Source: Streptomyces sp. NBC_00358
Lineage (GTDB): Bacteria > Actinomycetota > Actinomycetes > Streptomycetales > Streptomycetaceae
DNA length: 64,000 nucleotides
Assembly: GCF_036099295.1 (NCBI RefSeq)
Contig: NZ_CP107976.1
Location: 6,200,001 to 6,264,000, forward strand
Direction: 5' to 3'
Shown: positions 55,127 through 62,431 of the stretch, in pieces
Layout: each line of letters opens with the position of its first letter
How positions within the stretch are numbered: position 1 is the stretch's first letter
The notes under the pieces: generated by a model
What the model was told of the DNA's origin: nothing
What the model saw: only the letters and a program-made list of their open reading frames with translations
Database searches by the model: none
Made by a program: the position numbers and the translations under genes

Positions 55127-55969
55127 TCACCGCGGTCCGGCCGCCGGAGCGAGGTTCTGCAGGCCCACCACGCGCAGCAGTTGGAGCCGCTCGTGAGCCT
55201 CGGTGCCGGGGCGCGCCGTGTGGACGACGAGGAGCTGGTTGTCGCCGGAGCTGAGGAGGAACTCGCAGTCGAGTTCCAGCAGACCCACCGCGGGGTGCAG
55301 GAAGCGCTTCGTGGCGGAGCGCCGCACCGCGACCTCGTGGGACTCCCAGAGGGTCGCGAACTCCTCGCTGGCGGAGCGGAGTTCGGCCACCAGGGCGGCG
55401 GGGGCCGGGTCGGCGGGGCGGGCCGCGGTGACCGCGCGCAGATTGGCGACGTGGGAGCGGGCGTGCTCGGGGCGGTCCTCGGGCGGGAAGAGGGTGCGGG
55501 AGCGCGGGTCGGTGAAGAACCGTCGTACGACATTGCGCCCGGGGGCCGCCTCACCGGTCAGCGCGGACGCCATCGCGTTCTGCGCGAGGACCTCGCCGTA
55601 GTCGGTCATGACCTGTGCCGGTGCGTCGTTCAGCCGGTCGAGGATCAGCAGCAGCCCGGGGCGCACGTGCGGGGAGGCGCTCCCGGCCCGCGGCGGCTCC
55701 TCGCCCACCAGGTGGAACAGGTGGTCGCGCTCGTCGCCGGTGAGCCGCAGCGCCCGCGCGAGCGCGCTCAGCATCTGGCGGGACGGGTGCGGTCCGCGCG
55801 ACTGTTCGAGCCGGGTGTAGTAGTCGACGGACATGCCCGTGAGCGCCGCCACCTCCTCGCGGCGCAGGCCCGGGGTGCGGCGGCGGGAACCGGCAGGGAG
55901 CCCCACGTCGGAGGGCTCCAGACGGGCCCGGCCGCGGCGCAGGAAGTCGGCGAGTTCGGCTCGGTTCAC
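55127..55969 (-). CDS. XRE family regulator with MmyB-like ligand domain
   Basis: A 280-aa protein of the same family as the regulator at 47458. HTH segments are GLRREEVAALTGM and YYTRLEQSRG; the MmyB-like domain has DYGEVLAQNAMASALTG and FLHPAVGLLELDCEFLL. The GTG start at 55969 has GGAG very close. It is divergent from an NAD-dependent epimerase gene with an inverted repeat between, the usual arrangement for these regulators and a short-chain/oxidoreductase target. Confidence 0.9.
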   Translation of the reverse strand: MNRAELADFLRRGRARLEPSDVGLPAGSRRRTPGLRREEVAALTGMSVDYYTRLEQSRGPHPSRQMLSALARALRLTGDERDHLFHLVGEEPPRAGSASPHVRPGLLLILDRLNDAPAQVMTDYGEVLAQNAMASALTGEAAPGRNVVRRFFTDPRSRTLFPPEDRPEHARSHVANLRAVTAARPADPAPAALVAELRSASEEFATLWESHEVAVRRSATKRFLHPAVGLLELDCEFLLSSGDNQLLVVHTARPGTEAHERLQLLRVVGLQNLAPAAGPR

Positions 55970-55999
55970 CTCTCCAGCGTGGCGCAGGCCGCCGGACTT

Positions 56000-56024
56000 A
56001 TCCAGGCACTGCCGGTCCCTGGAT
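56000..56024. promoter_or_regulatory. candidate operator between XRE regulator and epimerase
   Basis: ATCCAGG (56000-56006), 11 bases, CCTGGAT (56018-56024): a perfect inverted repeat in the 119-bp divergent gap. It includes TTATCC, which may be a -10 on one strand. Confidence 0.55.
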
Positions 56025-56088
56025 CAGCGGGGCTCTCCCGCCCCGCCGGGCGCGGGGGGACGGTGGAGGCCGACGAGAGGAGCAGAAC

Positions 56089-56967
56089 ATGCTGACACTG
56101 GTGACCGGGACCACCGGCGAGGTCGGACGCCGCTTCGTGCCCCGCCTTCTGCAGCAGGCACCCCCCGGCGACCGGGTACGGGTCCTGGTCCGTGACGAGT
56201 CCGGGGCGACGGCCCTCGCCGCACTCACCGGTCCGACCGGCCTGGGGGCGGAGATCGCCGTCGGGGACCTGCGCGACGCCGAGGCGCTCGGCAAGGCGCT
56301 CGCGGGCGTCGACGCGGTGGTGAACATCGCGGCCGCCTTCCGGGGCGTACCGGACGACGAGGCCTGGTCGGTCAACCGCGACGCCGCGCTGGAGCTGGGC
56401 CGCGCCGCGGTCTCCTCCGGGGTACGCCGGTTCGTGCAGGTCAGCACCACTCTGGTGTACGGGACCGGCCGGGGCCGCCCGCTGACCGAGGACGACCCGA
56501 GCAGGCCCGGCGGCGAGATGTGGGGTGCCTACCCGGCGTCCAAGGCGGAGGCGGAACGCGGCCTGCTGGCCCTGGAGGGCGACCTGGACGTCCGGATCGG
56601 CCGCCTCGCCTTCGTCTACGGGGAGGGCGACCCGCATCTCTCGGCGTCGCTGCGGTGGGCCGCGCACTGGGCCGCCGGCCAACGGCTCCAGATGGTCCAC
56701 CACGCCGACGTCGCCCAGGGCCTGCACCGCCTGCTGTACGCCCCCGGCGTGGGCGGCGGCCGGATCTACAACATCGCCGACGACGCCCCCGTCACGGCCC
56801 TCGACCTCCACCGGCTCAACGGTGCCGAGGTCCCCGGTGCCCTGTACGAGCGCACCGACCCGGACCCCTGGAACGGCGTCGTCTCCACCGCCCGCATCCG
56901 CCACGACCTGGGCTTCCGCCCGGTGTACCCGTCCGTGTGGACGGCCAGGGACGCCGGGGCACTGTGA
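56089..56967 (+). CDS. NAD(P)-dependent epimerase/dehydratase family protein
   Basis: A 292-aa extended SDR. The Rossmann motif is LVTGTTGEVGRR, and the catalytic pair is YPASK (Tyr-x3-Lys) with an upstream Ser/Thr (VQVSTTLVYG). NIADDAPVTALDL is typical of the sugar-nucleotide epimerase branch. Substrate is unknown. ATG 56089 is preceded by GAGGAG. It is likely repressed or induced by the divergent XRE regulator. Confidence 0.88.
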   Translation: MLTLVTGTTGEVGRRFVPRLLQQAPPGDRVRVLVRDESGATALAALTGPTGLGAEIAVGDLRDAEALGKALAGVDAVVNIAAAFRGVPDDEAWSVNRDAALELGRAAVSSGVRRFVQVSTTLVYGTGRGRPLTEDDPSRPGGEMWGAYPASKAEAERGLLALEGDLDVRIGRLAFVYGEGDPHLSASLRWAAHWAAGQRLQMVHHADVAQGLHRLLYAPGVGGGRIYNIADDAPVTALDLHRLNGAEVPGALYERTDPDPWNGVVSTARIRHDLGFRPVYPSVWTARDAGAL

Positions 56968-57099
56968 CCGGACCGTTCGGTCGGGCCCGGCGGGGCTGCC
57001 CGGGGCGCTCGGCCGCGCCGAGATCGCGGGGACCGCTCGGTCCGGCGGGGTCACCCGGATCGCCCGGCCCGGAGGGACGGTCACGGGCGGCCGGTCCGG

Positions 57100-57942
57100 T
57101 CAGTCGCCCGGCTCGGCGATCAGGGCCGTGGCCACGCGCCGGAAGCCGAGCCGGGCGTAGATCCGGGCCACGTCGTCGTCACCGGCGGACAGGAACACCG
57201 TCTCGACGCCGCGCGTCCCGGCGTCGGCCACCAGGGCGGCGGTCACCGCGAGGGCCAGACCGCGACGGCGCGCGGCGGGCAGCGTACCGACACCCGTGAT
57301 CTCGCTCACCCGGCCGACCGGCACATGCATCCCGGAACAGAGGACCACGCCGTCCTCGACGGCCGCCGACACCACCGTGCGGCCCACGCGGACGCGCTCC
57401 GCCGCGGCGGGCAGATCACCGGCCCGGGCAGCGGTCTCGGCGGCCAGTTCGGCGGACCCCGCCGCGCCGACGGCCGTACCGGGCGCCGCGAACGCCACGT
57501 GCGGGACCGCCAGCGCACCGGCCAGGGACGGGTCGTCGGGGCCGAGCACGCGGACCAGCGGGTGCGGGCCCGGGAGGGCGACGTCCGGACCGTCGCCGTC
57601 CCGGACCATCAGCGGGTGGGTGTGCACCCGCAGTCCCGACGCCTCGGCGGCCTCCCGCAGGGCGGGCGTCACCTCGGCCACCCACTCGAACGCCTCCGGC
57701 ACCCCGAGCTCGCGCTGCCTCGCCCGCACCCGGTCGACGTCCTCGGCGGTCGCGGCCGGGCCCGTCCAGTCCCGCGCGGGGCGCGCGTAGTACGGCCAGC
57801 CCGGGGACTCCCGGACGAAGAGGGTGAGCGGGCCGAAGTCCTCGGCCCGTGCGGCGGCACGCGGCACCGCGTCGTAGTACCGCTCCAGTCGGCCGAGCGA
57901 CGGGTTCGGGGACGAGCCGAGGGAGGGGGAAGTGGCGGTCAT
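57100..57942 (-). CDS. GNAT family N-acetyltransferase
   Basis: A 280-aa protein with a divergent N-terminal half and a C-terminal GNAT core: GVGTLPAARRRGLALAVTAALV (acetyl-CoA pyrophosphate-binding, R-R-x-G-x-A form) and VFLSAGDDDVARIYARLGFRRV. ATG 57942 (MTATSPSLGSSP) was chosen. Acceptor substrate is unknown. It lies 87 bases downstream of the MFS gene on the same strand. Confidence 0.85.
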   Translation of the reverse strand: MTATSPSLGSSPNPSLGRLERYYDAVPRAAARAEDFGPLTLFVRESPGWPYYARPARDWTGPAATAEDVDRVRARQRELGVPEAFEWVAEVTPALREAAEASGLRVHTHPLMVRDGDGPDVALPGPHPLVRVLGPDDPSLAGALAVPHVAFAAPGTAVGAAGSAELAAETAARAGDLPAAAERVRVGRTVVSAAVEDGVVLCSGMHVPVGRVSEITGVGTLPAARRRGLALAVTAALVADAGTRGVETVFLSAGDDDVARIYARLGFRRVATALIAEPGD

Positions 57943-58029
57943 GGCGTCATCCAAGACGACCGTCGCACCGGAGTCACCCGATTTCGGACCGCCTCCGCCG
58001 GCCCCTCGACGACTCCCTCGATCCACCCG

Positions 58030-59295
58030 TCAGTCCACCCCCTTGATCCGCCCCACCAGCACCGCCCCCGCGAGACCGATCACCGCAGCGACCAGGTACA
58101 GGACCCGGTAGCCGCCCAGGTACGTCACGATCGGGGCCGCCAGTACGGGGGCCGCGACCTGGGGGAGGGCGTTGGCGATGTTGATGACGCCGAGGTCCTT
58201 GCCGCGGTCGAGGGCCTTCGGCAGGACGTCGGTCATCAGGGCGAAGTCGACGGAGGTGAAGACGCCGAAGCCGATGCCGAGGACGGCCGCGGCGGCGATC
58301 GCGCCGGGCCAGGTCTGCCAGCCGGCCAGCACCGCCGTGGCCACCGCCATCAGGACGCCGGACCAGATCACGAACGGCTTGCGCCGGCCCAGCCGGTCCG
58401 ACCACACCCCGCCCACCACGACGGTGGCGAGCAGCGTGACCCCGTTCACCGCCGTGAGGATCAGGACACCCTGCTCGGGGTCGCCGTAGTGCAGCCGGTC
58501 GCGCAGGTAGTAGAGCAGGTACAGCAGCACCAGGGCGTTGCTGAGGTTGATCAGGAAGCGGGTCAGCCAGGCCCACGCCAGGTCGGGGTGCTCGCGGGGG
58601 CTCAGCCGGAAGGAGGCGAGGAACGCGCGCCCGGACCAGGGCGGCCTGGCCGACTCCGGCAGGCGCAGGTCCGGGTGGCGGAGCACGTACGGCAGGACGC
58701 CCACCAGGGTGAACACCGCGCACGCCGCGTACCCGCCGCCGGTGCCCCCGGCCACCGTCGCGAGTCCCGTGCCGCCGACCACACCGAGGATCTGCGCCGC
58801 GCCCAGCCAGCCGCCCACGGAACCCCGTTGCAGCCGCGGCACCCGGTCGGGGACGGCCGCGGTGACCGCGGCGAACGCGGCGTTCAGGGTGAGCTGGACC
58901 AGGCACCAGCCCGCGGCCATCGTCCACACGCCGCCCGCTCCCGCGAGAAGCAGCAGGGACAGCGCCCCGCCCGCCGCCCCGCCCACGATCCACGGCGTAC
59001 GGCGGCCCCGGCGCGCGGTCGTACGGTCCGACAGCGCGCCGAACAGCGGGTTGGCGATCAGCGAGACGACCGCGCCCGCACCCGTCACCCAGGCCAGCAT
59101 CGCCTCCTTGGACATGCCGGTGCCGGGCGCGAAGTCCTCCGCCTGGGAGGCGAGCAGGATCTGCAGCGGGCCGTACCAGCCCACCCAGATCGCGCCGTTG
59201 GCGAGCGAGAGCGCGGAGGTCCAGCCCCGGCCGACCCGTTCGACGGGCTCGGCGAGGGCGGCCACGGGTATGACCGGGTGGTCGGCCGCGGTCAT
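58030..59295 (-). CDS. MFS transporter, probable glycoside uptake
   Basis: A 421-aa protein of about 12 helices with MFS motif variants FGALSDRTTARRGRRTPWI and WSDRLGRRKPFVIW. The long RRGRRTPW loop is typical of sugar transporters of the GPH/SUC-like group. The ATG overlaps the stop of the beta-glucosidase gene by ATGA, so it is translated with it. Inference: uptake of the glycosides that the neighbour hydrolyses. Confidence 0.87.
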   Translation of the reverse strand: MTAADHPVIPVAALAEPVERVGRGWTSALSLANGAIWVGWYGPLQILLASQAEDFAPGTGMSKEAMLAWVTGAGAVVSLIANPLFGALSDRTTARRGRRTPWIVGGAAGGALSLLLLAGAGGVWTMAAGWCLVQLTLNAAFAAVTAAVPDRVPRLQRGSVGGWLGAAQILGVVGGTGLATVAGGTGGGYAACAVFTLVGVLPYVLRHPDLRLPESARPPWSGRAFLASFRLSPREHPDLAWAWLTRFLINLSNALVLLYLLYYLRDRLHYGDPEQGVLILTAVNGVTLLATVVVGGVWSDRLGRRKPFVIWSGVLMAVATAVLAGWQTWPGAIAAAAVLGIGFGVFTSVDFALMTDVLPKALDRGKDLGVINIANALPQVAAPVLAAPIVTYLGGYRVLYLVAAVIGLAGAVLVGRIKGVD

Positions 59296-60596
59296 CTCTG
59301 CGCCCGCAGGGCGTCCCGCAGCCAGTTGTACGACGCCTTCGGGGTCCGTTCCAGGGTGTCGAAGTCGACGTGCACGAGACCGAAGCGGCGCGCGTACCCC
59401 TCCGCCCACTCGAAGTTGTCCATCAGCGACCAGACGAAGTAGCCGCGTACGTCGACGCCCTGCTCCAACGCCCGGTGCAGCGCCCGGACATGGCCGTCCA
59501 GGAAGGCGATCCGCTCCTGGTCGTCGATGCCGTCGTAACTGCAGCCGTTCTCGGTGATGACGACGGGCGGGAGCCGGTCCCCGTAGCGCTCGCGGAAGCC
59601 GGTGAGCAGCTCGGTGAGTCCCTCGGGCACCACCGGCCAGCCGAAGTCGGTGATCGGGTAGCCCTCCAGTTCCTTGACGGTGAAGGGCAGTTCGGCGGGC
59701 AGCGTGAGTCCGCTGAACTCGATCTCCGCGCCCTCGGGAGCGCCCACCTTCGTCGGCTGGTAGTAGTTGATCCCGTACCAGTCGACCGGCTCACCGATGA
59801 TCTTCAGGTCCGCCTCGACGTCGCCGGGCATCAACTCGCCGATGCCTTCCGGGTACCGGCCGAGCAGGACGGGATCGGCGAAGAGGCGGTTGAGCAGCAG
59901 GTCGTAGAAGTCGGCCGCCTCCACGTCCTCGGCACGGTCCGAGGCCGCCCAGGTCGGGCCGTGCGAGTTGGCGATCCCGATGTCGCCGGCGTCGGCCGCG
60001 CGCAGCGCCCGTACGGCGAGACCGTGGGCGAGGAGCTGGTGGTGGGCCACCGGCAGCGCGTCGAACAGGAGCTGCTTGCCGGGGGCGTGCGCGCCGAGGG
60101 CGTGGCCCAGCAGGGTGTGCTCGGCGGGCTCGTTGAGGGTGATCCACTTCTTGACGCGGTCGCCGAGGCGTCCGGCGACGACCGAGGTGTACTCGGCGAA
60201 CCGCTCGGCGGTGTCCCGGTCCAGCCAGTCCAGCTCCGCCGGCAGGTCCCAGTGGAAGAGGGTCGGTACGGGCCGGACGCCCGCCTCGCACAGGGCGTCG
60301 ACCAGCCGGTCGTAGAAGTCGAGGCCGCCGGGGGAGTTCACCCGGGGCCAGGAGACGGAGAAGCGGTACGCGTCCACCCCGAGGCCGGCGAGGAGGGCCA
60401 CGTCCTCGGGGTAGCGGTGGAAGTGGTCGCAGGCCACCGCCGCCGTGGAGCCGTCCTTGATGTGTCCGGGCCCGGCGCTGAAGGCGTCCCAGACCGAGGG
60501 GGCGCGTTCGGCCACGGCCCCCTCGATCTGGTGGGCCGAGGTGGACACGCCCCAGAGGAAGCCGGACGGGAACTGCGGGAGGGGGTTGGTCGCCAT
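59292..60596 (-). CDS. GH1 family beta-glucosidase
   Basis: A 434-aa glycoside hydrolase. It opens FPSGFLWGVSTSAHQIEGAV, the GH1 N-terminal signature. The acid/base is Glu156 in TLNEP and the nucleophile is Glu349 in VITENG. A C-terminal WSLMDNFEWAEGYARRFGL completes the substrate site. There is no signal peptide, so it acts on imported beta-glucosides in the cytoplasm. It is coupled to an MFS transporter. No LacI regulator is next to it. Confidence 0.96.
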   Translation of the reverse strand: MATNPLPQFPSGFLWGVSTSAHQIEGAVAERAPSVWDAFSAGPGHIKDGSTAAVACDHFHRYPEDVALLAGLGVDAYRFSVSWPRVNSPGGLDFYDRLVDALCEAGVRPVPTLFHWDLPAELDWLDRDTAERFAEYTSVVAGRLGDRVKKWITLNEPAEHTLLGHALGAHAPGKQLLFDALPVAHHQLLAHGLAVRALRAADAGDIGIANSHGPTWAASDRAEDVEAADFYDLLLNRLFADPVLLGRYPEGIGELMPGDVEADLKIIGEPVDWYGINYYQPTKVGAPEGAEIEFSGLTLPAELPFTVKELEGYPITDFGWPVVPEGLTELLTGFRERYGDRLPPVVITENGCSYDGIDDQERIAFLDGHVRALHRALEQGVDVRGYFVWSLMDNFEWAEGYARRFGLVHVDFDTLERTPKASYNWLRDALRAQR

Positions 60597-60695
60597 GCGC
60601 GATCATCTGTACCGGCGGTAAGGGAAGTCAACGGTTCGGCGGCAACCTGTGGTCTCCCGGCCTCCTCGTTCCCGGGCCCGTCCGGTGCGCCGGGT

Positions 60696-60962
60696 TCAGG
60701 CGCCCTCCTTGAGCACCCGTGAGATCAGCTCGCGCTGGTCCTCCGTGAGTCTCGGGTCGGCGGCGTAGACCGTCCTCCCGTCCACGGTGATCCGGTAGCC
60801 GAAGCCGTCCGGGACGCCGACCGGGGGAGAGCCCCGGCCGGCGGCGAGCGCCCGTTCCGCCAGGGCGTGCCACTCGGGGGCGTCGGGCCGTGCCGAGGTG
60901 TCCACCTCGGCACGGCGCTCGATGCCCGCGAATCCGCCCGTGCGCCGTACCTCGATACGCAT
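60696..60962 (-). CDS. emfourin-like metalloprotease inhibitor
   Basis: An 88-aa small basic/acidic protein (MRIEVRRTGGFAGIERRAEV ... LTEDQRELISRVLKEGA) immediately downstream of an M4 protease gene on the same strand. Size, the RIEVRRTGGFAG opening and position match emfourin, the protealysin inhibitor encoded next to protealysin-like proteases. It would protect the cell from its own cytoplasmic protease. Family assignment is from recognition of the pattern plus context. Confidence 0.78.
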   Translation of the reverse strand: MRIEVRRTGGFAGIERRAEVDTSARPDAPEWHALAERALAAGRGSPPVGVPDGFGYRITVDGRTVYAADPRLTEDQRELISRVLKEGA

Positions 60963-61046
60963 GGGTCCTGTCTAGTACGAGTCGGGTGTCCGGGGCCATG
61001 CCTCCGGGCCGCGGGTTGCGGGTCCGGAGCGCCGGACCCGGTCGGT

Positions 61047-62111
61047 CTACGTGGACGGGACGCCGACCTGTTCCCAGGCCTTCGTCACGGCCAGCAGTTC
61101 CTCCCCCTCGTTGTACCGGGTCCGCGCCGCGGCCAGCGTGAGCCGCGCGAAGTCCGAGAAGAGGGCCTGCTGCGGCAGCTCCCCGCCGGTGAGGACGTCG
61201 TACCAGATCTGTCCGGCCCGCTCCCACGCGTGGCCGCCGAGCGCCTGGGCGACGAGGTAGAAGGCGTGGTTCGGGATGCCGGAGTTGATGTGCACGCCGC
61301 CGTTGTCGCGGCCGGTGCTGACGTAGCCGTCCATCGTCCCGGGCTGAGGGTCCTTCCCGAGGACGTGGTCGTCGTACGCCGTGCCCGGTTCCTTCATGGA
61401 GCGCAGGGCGGTGCCGGTGACCCGCGGGGCGAGCAGGCCCGCGCCGATCAGCCAGTCGGCCTCGGCGGCGGTCTGGCCGAGCGCGTACTGCTTGATCAGC
61501 GAGCCGAAGACGTCCGACATGGACTCGTTCAGGGCGCCCGGCTGGCCGAAGTAGGTGAGGTTCGCCGTGTACTGGGTGACGCCGTGGGTCAGCTCGTGGC
61601 CGATGACGTCGACCGGAATGGTGAAGTCGAGGAAGATCTCGCCGTCACCGTCGCCGAACACCATCTGCTCGCCGTTCCAGAAGGCGTTGTTGTAGTTCGT
61701 GTCGAAGTGCACGGTGGCGTCGAGCGGCAGGCCCTCGCCGTTGATCGAGGTGCGGCCGTAGGCGTTCAGATAGAGCTCGAAGGTCGCGCCCAGGCCCGCG
61801 TACGCGCGGTTGACCGTGGCGTCCTTGCCCGGCTTGTCGCCCTCGCCGCGGACCTTCCTGCCGGGCAGGTCCTGGCGATGACGGGCGTCGTAGATCGTGC
61901 GGTGCGGTGTGCGCTCGTCGGTGCCCGCGGGCACGGCAGGCGCGCCGATGACGGTGGTCAGCCGCCGGTGGGTGCGCTCGTACGCGTCGCGCTCCAGGGT
62001 CTGGCGCGCGGGACCGGAGAGCGCCGGGTCCTCGTGCTGGGAGAGCTTGTCGAGGATGTGGGGCGGCACGATGGTGCAGTGGACGGGCTCGAAGCCCCCG
62101 TTGGTCGTCAT
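61047..62111 (-). CDS. protealysin-like M4 metalloprotease
   Basis: A 354-aa thermolysin-fold protease. A short propeptide contains CTIVPPHILDKL, the protealysin-type PPxxL motif, instead of the long FTP/PepSY propeptide, and there is no signal peptide. The zinc site is HELTH at residues 172-176, with the third ligand in GALNESMSDVFG; the active-site His region is DNGGVHINSGIPNHAFYL. The start is ATG 62111 (MTTNGGFEPVHC). It pairs with an emfourin-like inhibitor gene 84 bases downstream. It is divergent from the leuA leader. Confidence 0.92.
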   Translation of the reverse strand: MTTNGGFEPVHCTIVPPHILDKLSQHEDPALSGPARQTLERDAYERTHRRLTTVIGAPAVPAGTDERTPHRTIYDARHRQDLPGRKVRGEGDKPGKDATVNRAYAGLGATFELYLNAYGRTSINGEGLPLDATVHFDTNYNNAFWNGEQMVFGDGDGEIFLDFTIPVDVIGHELTHGVTQYTANLTYFGQPGALNESMSDVFGSLIKQYALGQTAAEADWLIGAGLLAPRVTGTALRSMKEPGTAYDDHVLGKDPQPGTMDGYVSTGRDNGGVHINSGIPNHAFYLVAQALGGHAWERAGQIWYDVLTGGELPQQALFSDFARLTLAAARTRYNEGEELLAVTKAWEQVGVPST

Positions 62112-62264
62112 GCCCGGCACCCTTGCACTGAGTGATCTGTATGTCACTACGTGCAACCATGATTGGTGAAATGCGGCGATAAGGAGCCGGGGATTCCGCC
62201 CGGAAGTGGTATGGCGCACTTTTTGTACCTTTTGGGGGGTGCGATCCCGCATACTGATACAGCC

Positions 62265-62300
62265 CTCCGTACGGAGCGAGGCTCCGCTAGGCTGCGGAGC
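62265..62300 (+). promoter_or_regulatory. leuA promoter region with two dyads
   Basis: CTCCGTACGGAG (62265-62276) is a 12-bp perfect palindrome. GCTCCGC-TAGGCT-GCGGAGC (62281-62300) is a 7-bp inverted repeat whose centre, TAGGCT, fits a -10 box. Transcription would start near 62300, 3-4 bases before the leader ATG. Confidence 0.45.
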
Positions 62301-62303
62301 ATC

Positions 62304-62351
62304 ATGCGTTTCGGGCTGCTTCTCCTTAGCTGCCGCGGCGAGGGCCTGTAG
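62304..62351 (+). CDS. leuA leader peptide (15 aa, four Leu codons)
   Basis: ATG to TAG encodes MRFGLLLLSCRGEGL. Four successive Leu codons are CTG CTT CTC CTT, and a fifth Leu precedes the stop. It is the type of leader peptide known upstream of leuA in Streptomyces and shares the LLLS block with the leuS leader. Stalling at the Leu run would affect two alternative downstream hairpins. The ATG is almost at the predicted transcription start. Confidence 0.8.
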   Translation: MRFGLLLLSCRGEGL

Positions 62352-62398
62352 TCGAGGCCGACCCCCTCCCCGCGGAGTCTGGCGTTGCGCCGTCGGCC
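62333..62398 (+). promoter_or_regulatory. leuA attenuator: two mutually exclusive hairpins
   Basis: Hairpin A pairs 62333-62344 with 62364-62375 (11 of 12 bases). Hairpin B pairs GGCCGAC (62356-62362) with GTCGGCC (62392-62398) and encloses a small GGCG-TTG-CGCC stem. The 5' arm of B is in the loop of A and the 3' arm of A is in the loop of B, so they compete or form a pseudoknot. No U-tract follows, so control may not be by classical termination. Confidence 0.6.
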
Positions 62399-62431
62399 GT
62401 CCTTTCGGACATCCTGAGGAGCCCACGCATC

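Noticed and set aside
62163..62303. Longer start for the leuA leader peptide
   Set aside because: The frame is open to 62163, but that part lies upstream of the -10 box and would not be transcribed with the leader.
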